From positions 1-37,647 of the forward strand of contig CABXNH010000009.1 of assembly GCA_902513495.1 (NCBI GenBank): a stretch of DNA of 37,647 nt, in the 5' to 3' direction. Shown here piece by piece: positions 18,946 to 27,081 of this stretch; positions within the stretch are counted from its first letter, which is position 1; each line of letters begins with the position of its first letter. This stretch comes from an uncultured Gammaproteobacteria bacterium. GTDB lineage: Bacteria; Pseudomonadota; Gammaproteobacteria; PS1; Pseudothioglobaceae. The notes beneath the pieces were generated by a model that had not been told where the DNA came from, ran no database searches, and saw only the letters and a list, made by a program, of their open reading frames with translations. The position numbers and the translations under genes are program-made.

Positions 18946-21405
18946 TTATCCTTTTACAACAATATTGATCAACCTGTTTGGTACAACAATGACTTTGATT
19001 ACTTGCTTATCCCCTGTAAACCTTAAAACCCTTTCGTCAGAAAGCGCTGTCTCTTCTACAAATTTATTTTCTGAGTCTATTGGGACGACTATCTTTGCTC
19101 GTAGCTTTCCATTTACCTGGGCTATTAGTTGAACATTTTCCTGAACAAGCGCTGAATCATCAACTTTGGGCCAGTTTGAGTTAACTACCGCTTCTTTTCC
19201 GCCCAACAAAAACCATAAATAATGACAAACATGAGGCATTACAGGGCTGAGACATTTAACCATTATCTCAATTGCCTCTTGTTTTATAGCCACCCCCTCT
19301 TGGGAATCATCAGTATATTTTGTTAGTGTGTTGTTTAGCTCCATCATGGCCGCTATTGCGGTATTAAAAGAGTGTCTTCTACCAAAATCATCACCTACTT
19401 TTTGGAGAGCTAGATGAGTTTTTTGACGAATTGTTTTTTGCTCTTCTGTAAGGCTAGAGGTGTTAATCGCTGAAACAACTTCAGCATTTTTTGACTCAAC
19501 AAAGCTACTTACAAGACGAAAAAATTTGTTTATAAATCTGTGTGAGCCCTCTATTCCTGTGTCTGACCACTCTAGATCTTGTGTTGGAGGTGCTGCAAAC
19601 AAAATAAAGAGTCGCGCAGTGTCTGCTCCATATTTTAAAATCATCTCTTCTGGGTCTACTGTGTTGCCTTTTGATTTACTCATTTTTGCACCATCTTTAA
19701 GCACCATGCCTTGTGTGAGAAGATTGGTGAATGGTTCGCTAATTTCCACAATACCCTCGTCTCGCAAGAGCTTTGTAAAAAAACGCGAGTATAAAAGATG
19801 TAATATGGCATGCTCTATGCCTCCAATATATTGGTCTACCGGAAGCCAATAATTAGCACGCTCGTCTAATATAGCGTTCTTTTGATCAACACATGTGTAT
19901 CGTGCAAAATACCAAGAAGACTCAAAAAAAGTATCAAAGGTATCTGTTTCTCTCTCCGAATCAGCCCCACATTTTGGGCAAGGCATTTTATAAAAGTCAG
20001 GCATTTTTTTGAGTGGAGATCCAACACCATCTATAGCCACATTTTCTGGGAGCCTAACAGGAAGCTTTTCAAGGGACTCTGGAACAGCGCCACACGATGG
20101 ACAGTTTATTATTGGAATAGGGCAGCCCCAATAGCGTTGCCTTGAAATTCCCCAGTCTCTTAGGCGATAATTTGTTTTCTCTTCGCCCATTTTTAAGTCG
20201 GATAGTTTTTTGCTTATCGCTTTAAATGCAGCATCAAAGCTAAGTCCGTTAAACTCTCCAGAATTAATAAGAATTCCTTTTTCAACAAAAGCCTCTTCGC
20301 TTATATCAACTAAGCCTTTGGAGTCAGCAATAACTTCTTGAATAGGAATATTGTATTTGTTCGCAAATTCATAGTCTCTTTGATCATGAGCTGGAACACT
20401 CATAACTGCGCCAGTACCATAACCCATTAGAACAAAGTTTGCAATCCAGATAGGAGTTTGTTCCCCAGTTAGTGGGTGGGTGCACGTGAGTCCTGAGTCA
20501 ACACCTTTTTTTTCCATAGTTTCGATTGCAGCCTCTGCGGTTTCCATTTTCTTGCACTCATCAAGAAACTGTTGAACCTGCTCGTCATTTCCCCCTACTT
20601 CTATTGCTAGAGGATGTTCAGCGGCAATGGCAAGATAAGTAACACCAAATAAGGTGTCAGGCCTTGTTGTGTAAACTGTAAGTGAAGATGAATCACCAAG
20701 CTTAAACTCAATATCGAGACCAACTGATTTACCTATCCAGTTTGTTTGCATCATTCGAACAGCGTCAGGCCAACCATCTAGTTTTTGAATGTCTGCTAAG
20801 AGCTCGTCAGCGTAATCAGTAATTTTCATGTACCACTGAGAAATCTCTTTCTTTTCAACAGTCGCACCCGATCGCCAGCCACAGCCATCCACAACCTGTT
20901 CGTTGGCGAGCACTGTTTGGTCAACAGGGTCCCAATTTACTACGGCTTTTTTCTTATAAACTAGTCCTTTTTCAAACAGCCTAATGAAAAACCATTGTTC
21001 CCATCGATAGTATTCTGGATGACAAGTTGCCAGCTCTCGTGACCAGTCATAGCCAAAGCCTAATTCAATTAGCTGATGCTTCATGTGGCTTATGTTTTCA
21101 TAGGTCCATCCTGCAGGCGGGACTTCGTTCTTAATGGCAGCATTTTCTGCTGGGAGGCCAAAAGCATCCCATCCGATTGGCTGCATAACGTTTTTCCCCA
21201 GCATTTTTTGGTATCTTGATATTACATCACCAATGCTATAATTTCGTACGTGACCCATATGAAGCCTGCCAGATGGATATGGCAGCATAGATAAGCAGTA
21301 ATACTTCTCCTTGGTTTCGTCTTCTGTAACGACAAAAGAGTTATTTTTTTCCCAATAATTCTGGGCCTCTTTTTCGATTAGTTTCGCGTTGTATTCTTGT
21401 TGCAT
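18946..21405 (-). CDS. leuS: Leucyl-tRNA synthetase
   Basis: An 819-residue class I synthetase (E. coli 860). The HIGH motif appears as HMGH at residues 49-52 in [22 protein letters not shown] is present in [17 protein letters not shown]. An editing domain with [20 protein letters not shown] and [12 protein letters not shown] is intact, and the zinc-like CPSCGAVP and CPKCGAD pairs are present. It charges tRNA-Leu, such as the GAG tRNA in this window. The start at 21405 ([15 protein letters not shown]) matches the family. It follows the dihydroorotate dehydrogenase gene by 9 bases and is probably cotranscribed. Confidence 0.98.
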   Translation of the reverse strand: MQQEYNAKLIEKEAQNYWEKNNSFVVTEDETKEKYYCLSMLPYPSGRLHMGHVRNYSIGDVISRYQKMLGKNVMQPIGWDAFGLPAENAAIKNEVPPAGWTYENISHMKHQLIELGFGYDWSRELATCHPEYYRWEQWFFIRLFEKGLVYKKKAVVNWDPVDQTVLANEQVVDGCGWRSGATVEKKEISQWYMKITDYADELLADIQKLDGWPDAVRMMQTNWIGKSVGLDIEFKLGDSSSLTVYTTRPDTLFGVTYLAIAAEHPLAIEVGGNDEQVQQFLDECKKMETAEAAIETMEKKGVDSGLTCTHPLTGEQTPIWIANFVLMGYGTGAVMSVPAHDQRDYEFANKYNIPIQEVIADSKGLVDISEEAFVEKGILINSGEFNGLSFDAAFKAISKKLSDLKMGEEKTNYRLRDWGISRQRYWGCPIPIINCPSCGAVPESLEKLPVRLPENVAIDGVGSPLKKMPDFYKMPCPKCGADSERETDTFDTFFESSWYFARYTCVDQKNAILDERANYWLPVDQYIGGIEHAILHLLYSRFFTKLLRDEGIVEISEPFTNLLTQGMVLKDGAKMSKSKGNTVDPEEMILKYGADTARLFILFAAPPTQDLEWSDTGIEGSHRFINKFFRLVSSFVESKNAEVVSAINTSSLTEEQKTIRQKTHLALQKVGDDFGRRHSFNTAIAAMMELNNTLTKYTDDSQEGVAIKQEAIEIMVKCLSPVMPHVCHYLWFLLGGKEAVVNSNWPKVDDSALVQENVQLIAQVNGKLRAKIVVPIDSENKFVEETALSDERVLRFTGDKQVIKVIVVPNRLINIVVKG

Positions 21406-21414
21406 TGTTTAGTT

Positions 21415-22344
21415 TTAGTTTAGGTTTAGTGACCCAACGAGAGAGCCCACACTGTTCAATTCATGTTTGTCTAGATATTGGCTAATCCCGGCATTAATTT
21501 CTTGACAGACAAGCGGGTCATAAAATAAAGCAGTGCCAATCCCTATTGCGTCTGCTCCAGCAATAATAAACTCTAGTGCATCTTGCGCATTGACTATTCC
21601 GCCTTGTCCAATAATAGGCACATTATATTTTTTACTGACTTGGTAGACCTGATGTACTTTAAGAAGCGCGATTGGTTTTATTGCTGGCCCAGAAAGCCCA
21701 CCCTGGTTATTTCCAATCATGGGCTTTTGTTTTTCAATGTCTATTGCCATACCCATCACTGTGTTTATGACAGCTAAACCATCACTTCCTGCATCTATGC
21801 ATCGAAGGGCATTTGCAGCAATATCAGTTTGGTTAGGAGAAAGTTTTGTGATAATGGGTTTGGTTGTATTTTTGCGACATGTTTCAACAACTCTGTAGGA
21901 CATGTCAGGGTCATTTCCAAAAGCCACCCCGCCTTCTTTTACATTTGGACATGAAATGTTAATCTCAATTGCATCAATGTCAGTATCATCAAAATATCTA
22001 GCTACCTCACCATACTCTTCAACACTAGAGCCAGATATATTAATAACAAACCTTGTTTCATCGTTATCTAAATTAGGCAGGATGTCCTTAATAACTGAGT
22101 TAGCTCCTGGGTTTTGAAGACCAATTGCATTAAGCATTCCGTTTGGCGTTTCGGCAACTCTATGCGCTTTATTTCCTAGTCTTGGCTCTAGAGTTGTGCC
22201 CTTTAAACAAACTGCACCCACGTTAGAGTTAGAAAACCCCTTTATTCTCGTGTACTCTTCTCCAAATCCAACACACCCTGAAAGCAAAACGATAGGCGAG
22301 TTAAGGGTCATCCCACAAAAACTTGTTTTAAGATTATTTTGCAT
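21415..22344 (-). CDS. pyrD: Dihydroorotate dehydrogenase, class 1B type
   Basis: A 309-residue FMN enzyme of pyrimidine synthesis. Class 1 features are KGTTLEPRLGN, AETPNGMLNAIGLQNPG, and NISCPNVKEGG with the catalytic Cys. NTVMGMAIDIEK, GGLSGPAIKPIAL and IIGQGGIVNAQDAL follow. It is not the membrane class 2 enzyme usual in gammaproteobacteria such as E. coli. Class 1B enzymes normally need a PyrK partner carrying FAD and 2Fe-2S to use NAD+; no pyrK is in this window. I place the start at 22344 (MQNNLKTSF) because it matches relatives and because a TATAAT box overlaps the alternative ATG at 22353. Transcription from that box would start at about 22345, making the mRNA nearly leaderless. Confidence 0.9.
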   Translation of the reverse strand: MQNNLKTSFCGMTLNSPIVLLSGCVGFGEEYTRIKGFSNSNVGAVCLKGTTLEPRLGNKAHRVAETPNGMLNAIGLQNPGANSVIKDILPNLDNDETRFVINISGSSVEEYGEVARYFDDTDIDAIEINISCPNVKEGGVAFGNDPDMSYRVVETCRKNTTKPIITKLSPNQTDIAANALRCIDAGSDGLAVINTVMGMAIDIEKQKPMIGNNQGGLSGPAIKPIALLKVHQVYQVSKKYNVPIIGQGGIVNAQDALEFIIAGADAIGIGTALFYDPLVCQEINAGISQYLDKHELNSVGSLVGSLNLN

Positions 22345-22351
22345 TGCCGAC

Positions 22352-22381
22352 ATTATACTTTTATGGTGACTTGGGAGTCAT
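22352..22381 (-). promoter_or_regulatory. Candidate promoter of pyrD-leuS overlapping the first ATG
   Basis: On the minus strand, ATGACT (22376-22381) and a perfect TATAAT (22352-22357) are 18 bases apart. The -10 box merges with an ATG (TATAATG), and the predicted start falls next to the second ATG at 22344. Confidence 0.45.
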
Positions 22382-22403
22382 TAACTTCGTCTAAAATGTT
22401 GCT

Positions 22404-23045
22404 ATGAATGGAGTTTTTGTTACAGGCAGCAATACAGAGGTCGGAAAAACAACGGTTTCTGTTGAAATAATAAAGCGTCTTAGTAAAAAAAGAAAAATCG
22501 TTGTAAGAAAGCCTGTTGAAACTGATTGTGAGTTGGTTGATGGAATCTATGTTCCAAAAGATGCAGTGAAGCTTAATGAGGCCTGCGCTTCAGGAGAAAG
22601 CTTAAACCAAGTCTGCCCTTATTGTTTTGAGCTTGAAGCGAGCCCTGAAAAAGCCAGCTTAGAGTTTGGAAAAAACCTAAGTCTCGATGATTTAATCTAC
22701 GCCTGTAATGACGGCGTTGGTGAGCATTTTGTTTTCGTGGAGGGGGCCGGTGGGTTTTACTCGCCGATTGCAGATAATGCACTTAATTCAGATTTAGCTG
22801 TTCAACTGAACTTGCCAGTTATTATTGTTGTTAAGGATGAGCTGGGCGCAATCAGCCAAGCTTTATTGACCATTAATGCCGTGCTGAGCAAAAAACTTCA
22901 AGTAGCCTTTGTTGTTCTTAATGAGATTGAGCAAAACACGCTTTCAAACCTTAAAGCGCTTAACTCCTACACCGATGTGCCAGTCCTCAAGTATTCCAAA
23001 AAGAACCCTGAGTCGTTTTATTTAAAGGCTGAGAAGTTAATCTAG
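22404..23045 (+). CDS. bioD: Dethiobiotin synthetase
   Basis: A 213-residue P-loop enzyme. The N-terminus MNGVFVTGSNTEVGKTTVS has Walker A at 8-16 with Lys15. RKPVETDC is the substrate-side lysine motif, and FVEGAGGFYSPI the second conserved loop. It closes the ureido ring of dethiobiotin from DAPA, CO2 and ATP in the cytoplasm. It stands alone: bioA, bioB, bioC, bioF and bioH are not in the window. No Shine-Dalgarno is visible, and a TAAAAT box ends only 6 bases before the ATG, so a leaderless message is possible. Its last 9 bases overlap the 3' end of the convergent sspB. Confidence 0.93.
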   Translation: MNGVFVTGSNTEVGKTTVSVEIIKRLSKKRKIVVRKPVETDCELVDGIYVPKDAVKLNEACASGESLNQVCPYCFELEASPEKASLEFGKNLSLDDLIYACNDGVGEHFVFVEGAGGFYSPIADNALNSDLAVQLNLPVIIVVKDELGAISQALLTINAVLSKKLQVAFVVLNEIEQNTLSNLKALNSYTDVPVLKYSKKNPESFYLKAEKLI

Positions 23046-23396
23046 TATAGAAAGGTTTGGTTTTTTATCTTCTTTGTCGACGTGAACATCTTTGCTGTCA
23101 AAAAGCATTCCCTCTCCACTCTCTTGAGCATAGATAGACATTACAGCCTCACAGGGAACAACAATCTTTTGAGATTTTCCTTGAAACCGCGCTTTAAAGT
23201 TGATAGAGTCATTGGTGATAAGACGATCAATAGTTGCTAAAGAGCTAATGTTTAAGACTATCTTTCCATCATTTTCAAGCCCATCAGGAATAGACAGACC
23301 ATTGCTATTGGCATTTACTAATATGTAGGGAGTAAGGCTGTTATCCTCTATCCAGTTACAATATGCTCGGATTAAATATGGGATGACGCCGGGCAT
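23037..23396 (-). CDS. sspB: ClpXP protease adaptor SspB
   Basis: A 119-residue protein (E. coli 165). The N-terminal domain aligns to SspB: PYLIRAYCNWIEDNSLTPYI, then GKIVLNISSLA, FKARFQGKSQ and SIYAQESGEGMLF. The acidic linker is very short (about 10 residues), but the end KKPNLSILD keeps the form of the C-terminal peptide that docks on ClpX. SspB delivers SsrA-tagged proteins to ClpXP. It starts 6 bases after the sspA stop, the usual order, and converges on bioD with a 9-bp overlap. Confidence 0.93.
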   Translation of the reverse strand: MPGVIPYLIRAYCNWIEDNSLTPYILVNANSNGLSIPDGLENDGKIVLNISSLATIDRLITNDSINFKARFQGKSQKIVVPCEAVMSIYAQESGEGMLFDSKDVHVDKEDKKPNLSILD

Positions 23397-23402
23397 TTAT
23401 CT

Positions 23403-24032
23403 CTAGTTAAAGTCTTTTTCAGCAAAAGTTAAGCTGTCGTGAAAACCTTCTTTTTCGAAAAGTCTATTTGCATAATCCTTGATTGGTTTTGCTTTTTCCC
23501 CTAAAGAAATTCCTAGAAGGTCAAGCCTCCAGAGGATTGGCGCAATACAAACATCAACTAGCGTCATGGTTTCACTCTTAAAGTAAGGTTTGTGAGAAAA
23601 CAATGGAAGAAGTTCAAGCAAGTTTCCATTAAGTGTTTTTCTAGCAGCATCAGCTTCTTTTTTGTTTCCATTAAGGATTTTTGAAACAAGTTCATACCAG
23701 CACCCATCTGCTCTCGTGAAGCGGTAGATTAAGAGTCTTTTTTCAGCTTTTTCAATTGGGTCGACTGGCAAAAGAGGAGGGAAAGGAAATCGCTCATCAA
23801 GGTATTCCATAATAACTGAAAGGTCATAAAGAACCATTCCTCTATCAAAAAGAGTCGGAAGTGTCTCACAGGGGTTAAGCTCAAGCACCTCTTCTGGCAT
23901 CTCATCAAATTTTAGCTCTATGACTTGCCTTTCTATCGATTTGTGAGCCATAATAAATCTGACAGCATGAGACTCTAGCTCTTGTGATGCAGAATAAAGT
24001 GTTGTTGAAGCTGGATTAGGTTTTGATAGCAT
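23403..24032 (-). CDS. sspA: Stringent starvation protein A
   Basis: A 209-residue GST-fold protein without expected transferase activity. The thioredoxin-like half has TTLYSASQELESHAVRFIM, LELNPCETLPTLFDRG and LSVIMEYLDERFPFPPLLP; the helical half has RADGCWYEL and TMTLVDVCIAPILWRLDLL. SspA binds RNA polymerase and modulates stationary-phase and acid-stress genes. It heads sspA-sspB and sits after the petABC terminator. A TGATACAAT extended -10 on the minus strand (24093-24101) lies just upstream of that terminator hairpin, so its own promoter is unclear. Confidence 0.95.
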   Translation of the reverse strand: MLSKPNPASTTLYSASQELESHAVRFIMAHKSIERQVIELKFDEMPEEVLELNPCETLPTLFDRGMVLYDLSVIMEYLDERFPFPPLLPVDPIEKAEKRLLIYRFTRADGCWYELVSKILNGNKKEADAARKTLNGNLLELLPLFSHKPYFKSETMTLVDVCIAPILWRLDLLGISLGEKAKPIKDYANRLFEKEGFHDSLTFAEKDFN

Positions 24033-24045
24033 AGTTATTACCGAA

Positions 24046-24080
24046 TTAAAAAAAGTCCTTTGCCGTTTTAAGACAAAGGA
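24046..24080 (-). terminator. Rho-independent terminator after petC
   Basis: On the minus strand TCCTTTG (24074-24080) pairs with CAAAGGA (24056-24062) across an 11-nt loop and is followed by C and seven T (24048-24054). It separates the petABC transcript from sspA, whose ATG is at 24032. The 7-bp stem is modest, so read-through is possible. Confidence 0.7.
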
Positions 24081-24105
24081 TGAATATGAAAGATTGTATC
24101 AGAAA

Positions 24106-24789
24106 TTAGTCTCGAGGTCTCCAAATGCCATATTTGACATCTTTCCAGTACTCTTTTTTGAGGAGATAGACCAGAACAAACAGAATGCTCAAGAATAATA
24201 ACACCCATTTTCCAAGTTGCAGTCTTATTAGTTTTGCTGGCTCGCCTACGTAGTCCAAAAAATTAGTTATATCACGAACACTATTATCAAACTCAGCCTC
24301 TGATTGAGACTCTCTAAGAGACCATAGGGCGTCAGGCATGGAGGCATTAACCAAGACTTTATTGTTGACTCCAAATATCCTCGATTCATCATCATAAAAA
24401 CTTCTTAAGTAGGTGTATATCCAGTCTGTTCCTTTGGATCTTGAAACTAAAGAAAGATCCGGAGGGACGCCTCCGAACCATTCCGACGCCGCACCTTCGG
24501 GCATAGCTGTTGTGATAGTTTCGCCTGTTTTGCTGCCTGCAAACATTAAATTTTCTGTAATAAGTTTGTTAGAAAGGCCAAGATCTTTGCCAATACGATT
24601 GTAGCGCATAAAGCTAATAGCATGACATCCAGAGCAATAGTTCATGAAGAGCTTTGCACCATTTTGAAGTGAGGCGGCATCCATAATGTCTGTATCAGCA
24701 TGATCCAGATGAGTCTTGCTTGCAGCTAAACTCCCGAAAGATATTGTTGTTAAAAAAACAGCAAGAAATATAAGTTTTATAGTTTTCAT
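24106..24789 (-). CDS. petC: Cytochrome c1 of the bc1 complex
   Basis: A 227-residue protein. Residues 1-23 are a signal peptide (MKTIKLIFLAVFLTTISFGS then LAA). Heme c binds at CSGCH (Cys52, Cys55, His56), and the sixth ligand is probably Met151 in NASMPDALW. PPDLS at 109-113 is the conserved heme-pocket motif. One C-terminal transmembrane helix (WVLLFLSILFVLVYLL) anchors it, ending KYGIWRPRD. It passes electrons from the Rieske protein to a soluble or membrane cytochrome c in the periplasm. It is last in petABC, 3 bases after petB. Confidence 0.96.
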   Translation of the reverse strand: MKTIKLIFLAVFLTTISFGSLAASKTHLDHADTDIMDAASLQNGAKLFMNYCSGCHAISFMRYNRIGKDLGLSNKLITENLMFAGSKTGETITTAMPEGAASEWFGGVPPDLSLVSRSKGTDWIYTYLRSFYDDESRIFGVNNKVLVNASMPDALWSLRESQSEAEFDNSVRDITNFLDYVGEPAKLIRLQLGKWVLLFLSILFVLVYLLKKEYWKDVKYGIWRPRD

Positions 24790-24792
24790 GGC

Positions 24793-26016
24793 CTACTCCG
24801 TAACCCTTGTTGGCAGTTCTTTTGTTTTTCCAATAGAGGTATACCAAGGCATTAGTATAAAAAAAGCAAAATATAATGTTGTAAAAACTCGAGCAAGAAG
24901 CGCGTTAACAGGAGTGACAGGCTGGACACCTAGCCATCCGAGCATAATAAAGCTTATGACAAAAATCCCCAAAGCCCACTTATAGTATGGGCTCCTGTAG
25001 CGTATTGATTTAACAGGGCTTCTGTCTAGCCATGGTAGCGCAAAAAAGATCACTAAGGCCGCACCCATTGCCAGGACGCCTGGGAACTGAGAGCCAAATA
25101 ATGGCGGTATTGCTCTTAAAACTGAGTAAAAAGGCGTCAGGTACCAAAGAGGTGCAATATGTTCAGGCGTTTTTAGTGGGTTGGCCTCAACAAAGTTAGC
25201 ATGCTCTAGAAAGTATCCATTCAGGGCAGGCGCATAAAAAATTACCGCACATAAAATCCATAGAAAACCAACAACAACCATGCTGTCTTTGATAGTAAAG
25301 TATGGATGAAAAGGAATGCCGTCTTTTGGAATACCGTCTTTATCCTTGTTTTGTTTGATTTCAATGCCATCTGGGTTGTTCGATCCCACATGATGAAGCG
25401 CCACCAAGTGCAAGAACACAAGCACAACCAAAACTAAAGGAAGAGCTATTACGTGAAGAGAGAAAAAGCGATTTAAAGCGGCATCCCCGACTGCATAGTC
25501 TCCTAAGAGCCAAACTAAGAGATCTGGGCCCACGACTGGCACAGAGCCAAACAAAGAGATGATGACTTGAGCGCCCCAAAAAGACATCTGTCCCCACGGA
25601 AGAACATATCCAAAAAACGCCTCAGCCATAAGAGCAATATAGAGAATCATTCCTAAAATCCAAAGCAACTCTCTAGGGCCTTTGTATGAGCCGTACAACA
25701 AGGCTCTGTACATGTGAAGATAGATCACCACAAAGAAAGCCGAAGCACCTGTTGAGTGAAGATAGCGAACTAGCCAGCCCCATTCAACATCCCGCATAAT
25801 ATATTCTACTGACGCAAATGCGTTTGCTGAGTCAGGTTTAAAATGCATTGTTAAAAAGATTCCAGTAAGAAGCTGCATTCCAAGCATCAGAATGGCAAGG
25901 CCACCAAAAAAGTACCAGAAATTAAAGTTTCTAGGCGTGTAGTATTCTGCTAAATGCTCATTCCAAACTTTTGAAAGTGGAAATCTTTGGTCTATCCAGC
26001 TTTGTTTATTCTTCAT
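24793..26016 (-). CDS. petB: Cytochrome b of the bc1 complex
   Basis: A 407-residue integral membrane protein with about eight helices. The paired heme-ligand histidines are visible in RYLHSTGASAFFVVIYLHMYR and in FSLHVIALPLVLVV then FLHLVALHHVGS. The quinol-oxidation (Qo) motif, normally PEWY, reads PLWY at residues 289-292 in HIAPLWYLTPFYSVLR. Glutamate at this place is thought to take a proton from quinol, and beta/gammaproteobacterial variants with Val there are known, so this is a divergent but probably working form. The complex oxidises quinol and pumps protons. The gene lies between petA (9-base gap) and petC. Confidence 0.97.
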   Translation of the reverse strand: MKNKQSWIDQRFPLSKVWNEHLAEYYTPRNFNFWYFFGGLAILMLGMQLLTGIFLTMHFKPDSANAFASVEYIMRDVEWGWLVRYLHSTGASAFFVVIYLHMYRALLYGSYKGPRELLWILGMILYIALMAEAFFGYVLPWGQMSFWGAQVIISLFGSVPVVGPDLLVWLLGDYAVGDAALNRFFSLHVIALPLVLVVLVFLHLVALHHVGSNNPDGIEIKQNKDKDGIPKDGIPFHPYFTIKDSMVVVGFLWILCAVIFYAPALNGYFLEHANFVEANPLKTPEHIAPLWYLTPFYSVLRAIPPLFGSQFPGVLAMGAALVIFFALPWLDRSPVKSIRYRSPYYKWALGIFVISFIMLGWLGVQPVTPVNALLARVFTTLYFAFFILMPWYTSIGKTKELPTRVTE

Positions 26017-26025
26017 ACTTTTCTC

Positions 26026-26643
26026 TTATGTGTTTTGTTGGTCGGTTCCAATACGAATGAGAGAGTCATTAACATATTGATAAGGCGGTATTACTAGGTT
26101 TGTTGGCGCTGGAACTCCGGCGTATACGCGGCCAGCAAGGTCAAACTTCGAGCCATGACACGGGCAGTAAAATCCGCCCTTCCAGCTGTCTCCTCCAAGG
26201 TCTGATGCCCCGGGCTCTGGTCTGTATGTGGGGGAGCAACCAAGGTGGGTGCAAACGCCAACAATAACGGCAACACTTTCCTTGTTTTTGATGGAGCGAT
26301 AGTTTGCTGTTACATAGTCTGGTTGTTGATTCTTGGAGTTGCCAGTACCATCTGGATCAGCAAGTTTACTAATTAGATCTTTTGAATCAAGAGCAACTAA
26401 TGCGTTCTCATCTCTTTTAAAAATCCAAACAGGCTTTTTACGCCAAAGGACGCGAACAAGTTGACCAGGCTCAAGCTTTGATATGTCTACATCGACAGGC
26501 GCACCAGCAGCCTTCGTTTTAGCTGAAGGCTTCCATGTTGACAGGAAAGGCCAGGCTACAAAGCCAACCCCTACCGCACCAACTACACTGGTTGCGTTTG
26601 TCAGAAATCGTCTCTTCTTTAGATCAATAGTTTGTTCAGACAT
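26026..26643 (-). CDS. petA: Rieske iron-sulfur protein of the bc1 complex
   Basis: A 205-residue protein. The 2Fe-2S ligands are in CTHLGC (Cys131, His133, Cys136) and CPCHGS (Cys160, Cys162, His163). The N-terminus has LKKRRFLTN followed by a hydrophobic helix (SVVGAVGVGFVAWPFLS), a twin-arginine-like signal anchor, as expected for a Tat-exported Rieske protein. The frame opens further upstream at 26679, but the ATG at 26643 gives the usual MSEQ start. It is the first gene of petABC, with a TATAAT box 38 bases upstream. Confidence 0.96.
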   Translation of the reverse strand: MSEQTIDLKKRRFLTNATSVVGAVGVGFVAWPFLSTWKPSAKTKAAGAPVDVDISKLEPGQLVRVLWRKKPVWIFKRDENALVALDSKDLISKLADPDGTGNSKNQQPDYVTANYRSIKNKESVAVIVGVCTHLGCSPTYRPEPGASDLGGDSWKGGFYCPCHGSKFDLAGRVYAGVPAPTNLVIPPYQYVNDSLIRIGTDQQNT

Positions 26644-26680
26644 ATGAATGTTTGGTAATATTAAGATAAAAAACCGCACT

Positions 26681-26686
26681 ATTATA
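26681..26686 (-). promoter_or_regulatory. -10 box of a probable petABC promoter
   Basis: A perfect TATAAT on the minus strand at 26681-26686. The best-placed -35 hexamer, TTTTAA at 26704-26709 (17-base spacer), matches the consensus at only three positions. The leader would be about 31 nt. Confidence 0.4.
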
Positions 26687-26729
26687 ATGTAAACGACTGA
26701 TATTTAAAAGCAAAAAGTATTCAACTGAA

Positions 26730-27035
26730 CTAGTATTTTTTTTCATCAACCTTGATGGCTAAAGATTTTGCATCAGAAAGACCTTCAATATTTTTTAAGA
26801 TTGTGAGTAGTAGTTTTTTTTGTTTTTGGGCTCGATAGGCGACAGAGGCGCTGCTGGCAACGAGAAATACTTTTTGGCCATCTACAAGGGAGAGAGAAAG
26901 GCCGCTTAACTCTGCGGGAACCTGAGATTGAAATTTAGAATTAAAGCGATTATGCGACTTAGCCTTTTCAAACAGCATGCCTAGTTTGCCTTCAGCTTTA
27001 AAATTTGTAGGGTTTTCTTTTGTTTTATCTTGCAT
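26730..27035 (-). CDS. dciA: DUF721 protein, probable replicative-helicase loader DciA
   Basis: A 101-residue protein of the DUF721 family. The C-terminal half carries the family pattern: a hydrophobic strand ([18 protein letters not shown]), a helix ([13 protein letters not shown]) and a final strand (SLAIKVDE). DUF721 proteins are DciA, the ancestral loader that helps place DnaB helicase and is replaced by DnaC in E. coli. Position supports the call: in Pseudomonas and others the gene also sits beside secA, divergent from it. Here 46 bases separate the two starts. A TTGACA hexamer lies at 27058-27063 on the minus strand, but no clear -10 at proper spacing. Confidence 0.72.
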   Translation of the reverse strand: MQDKTKENPTNFKAEGKLGMLFEKAKSHNRFNSKFQSQVPAELSGLSLSLVDGQKVFLVASSASVAYRAQKQKKLLLTILKNIEGLSDAKSLAIKVDEKKY

Positions 27036-27081
27036 ATATGAGAAAATACCACAGTTTTGTCAACTAATGTTTCGTTCTTCC

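Noticed and set aside
26977-27081. Longer secA starting at 26977
   Set aside because: It would overlap dciA and add 35 residues absent from Sec[11 protein letters not shown] at 27082 matches the family.
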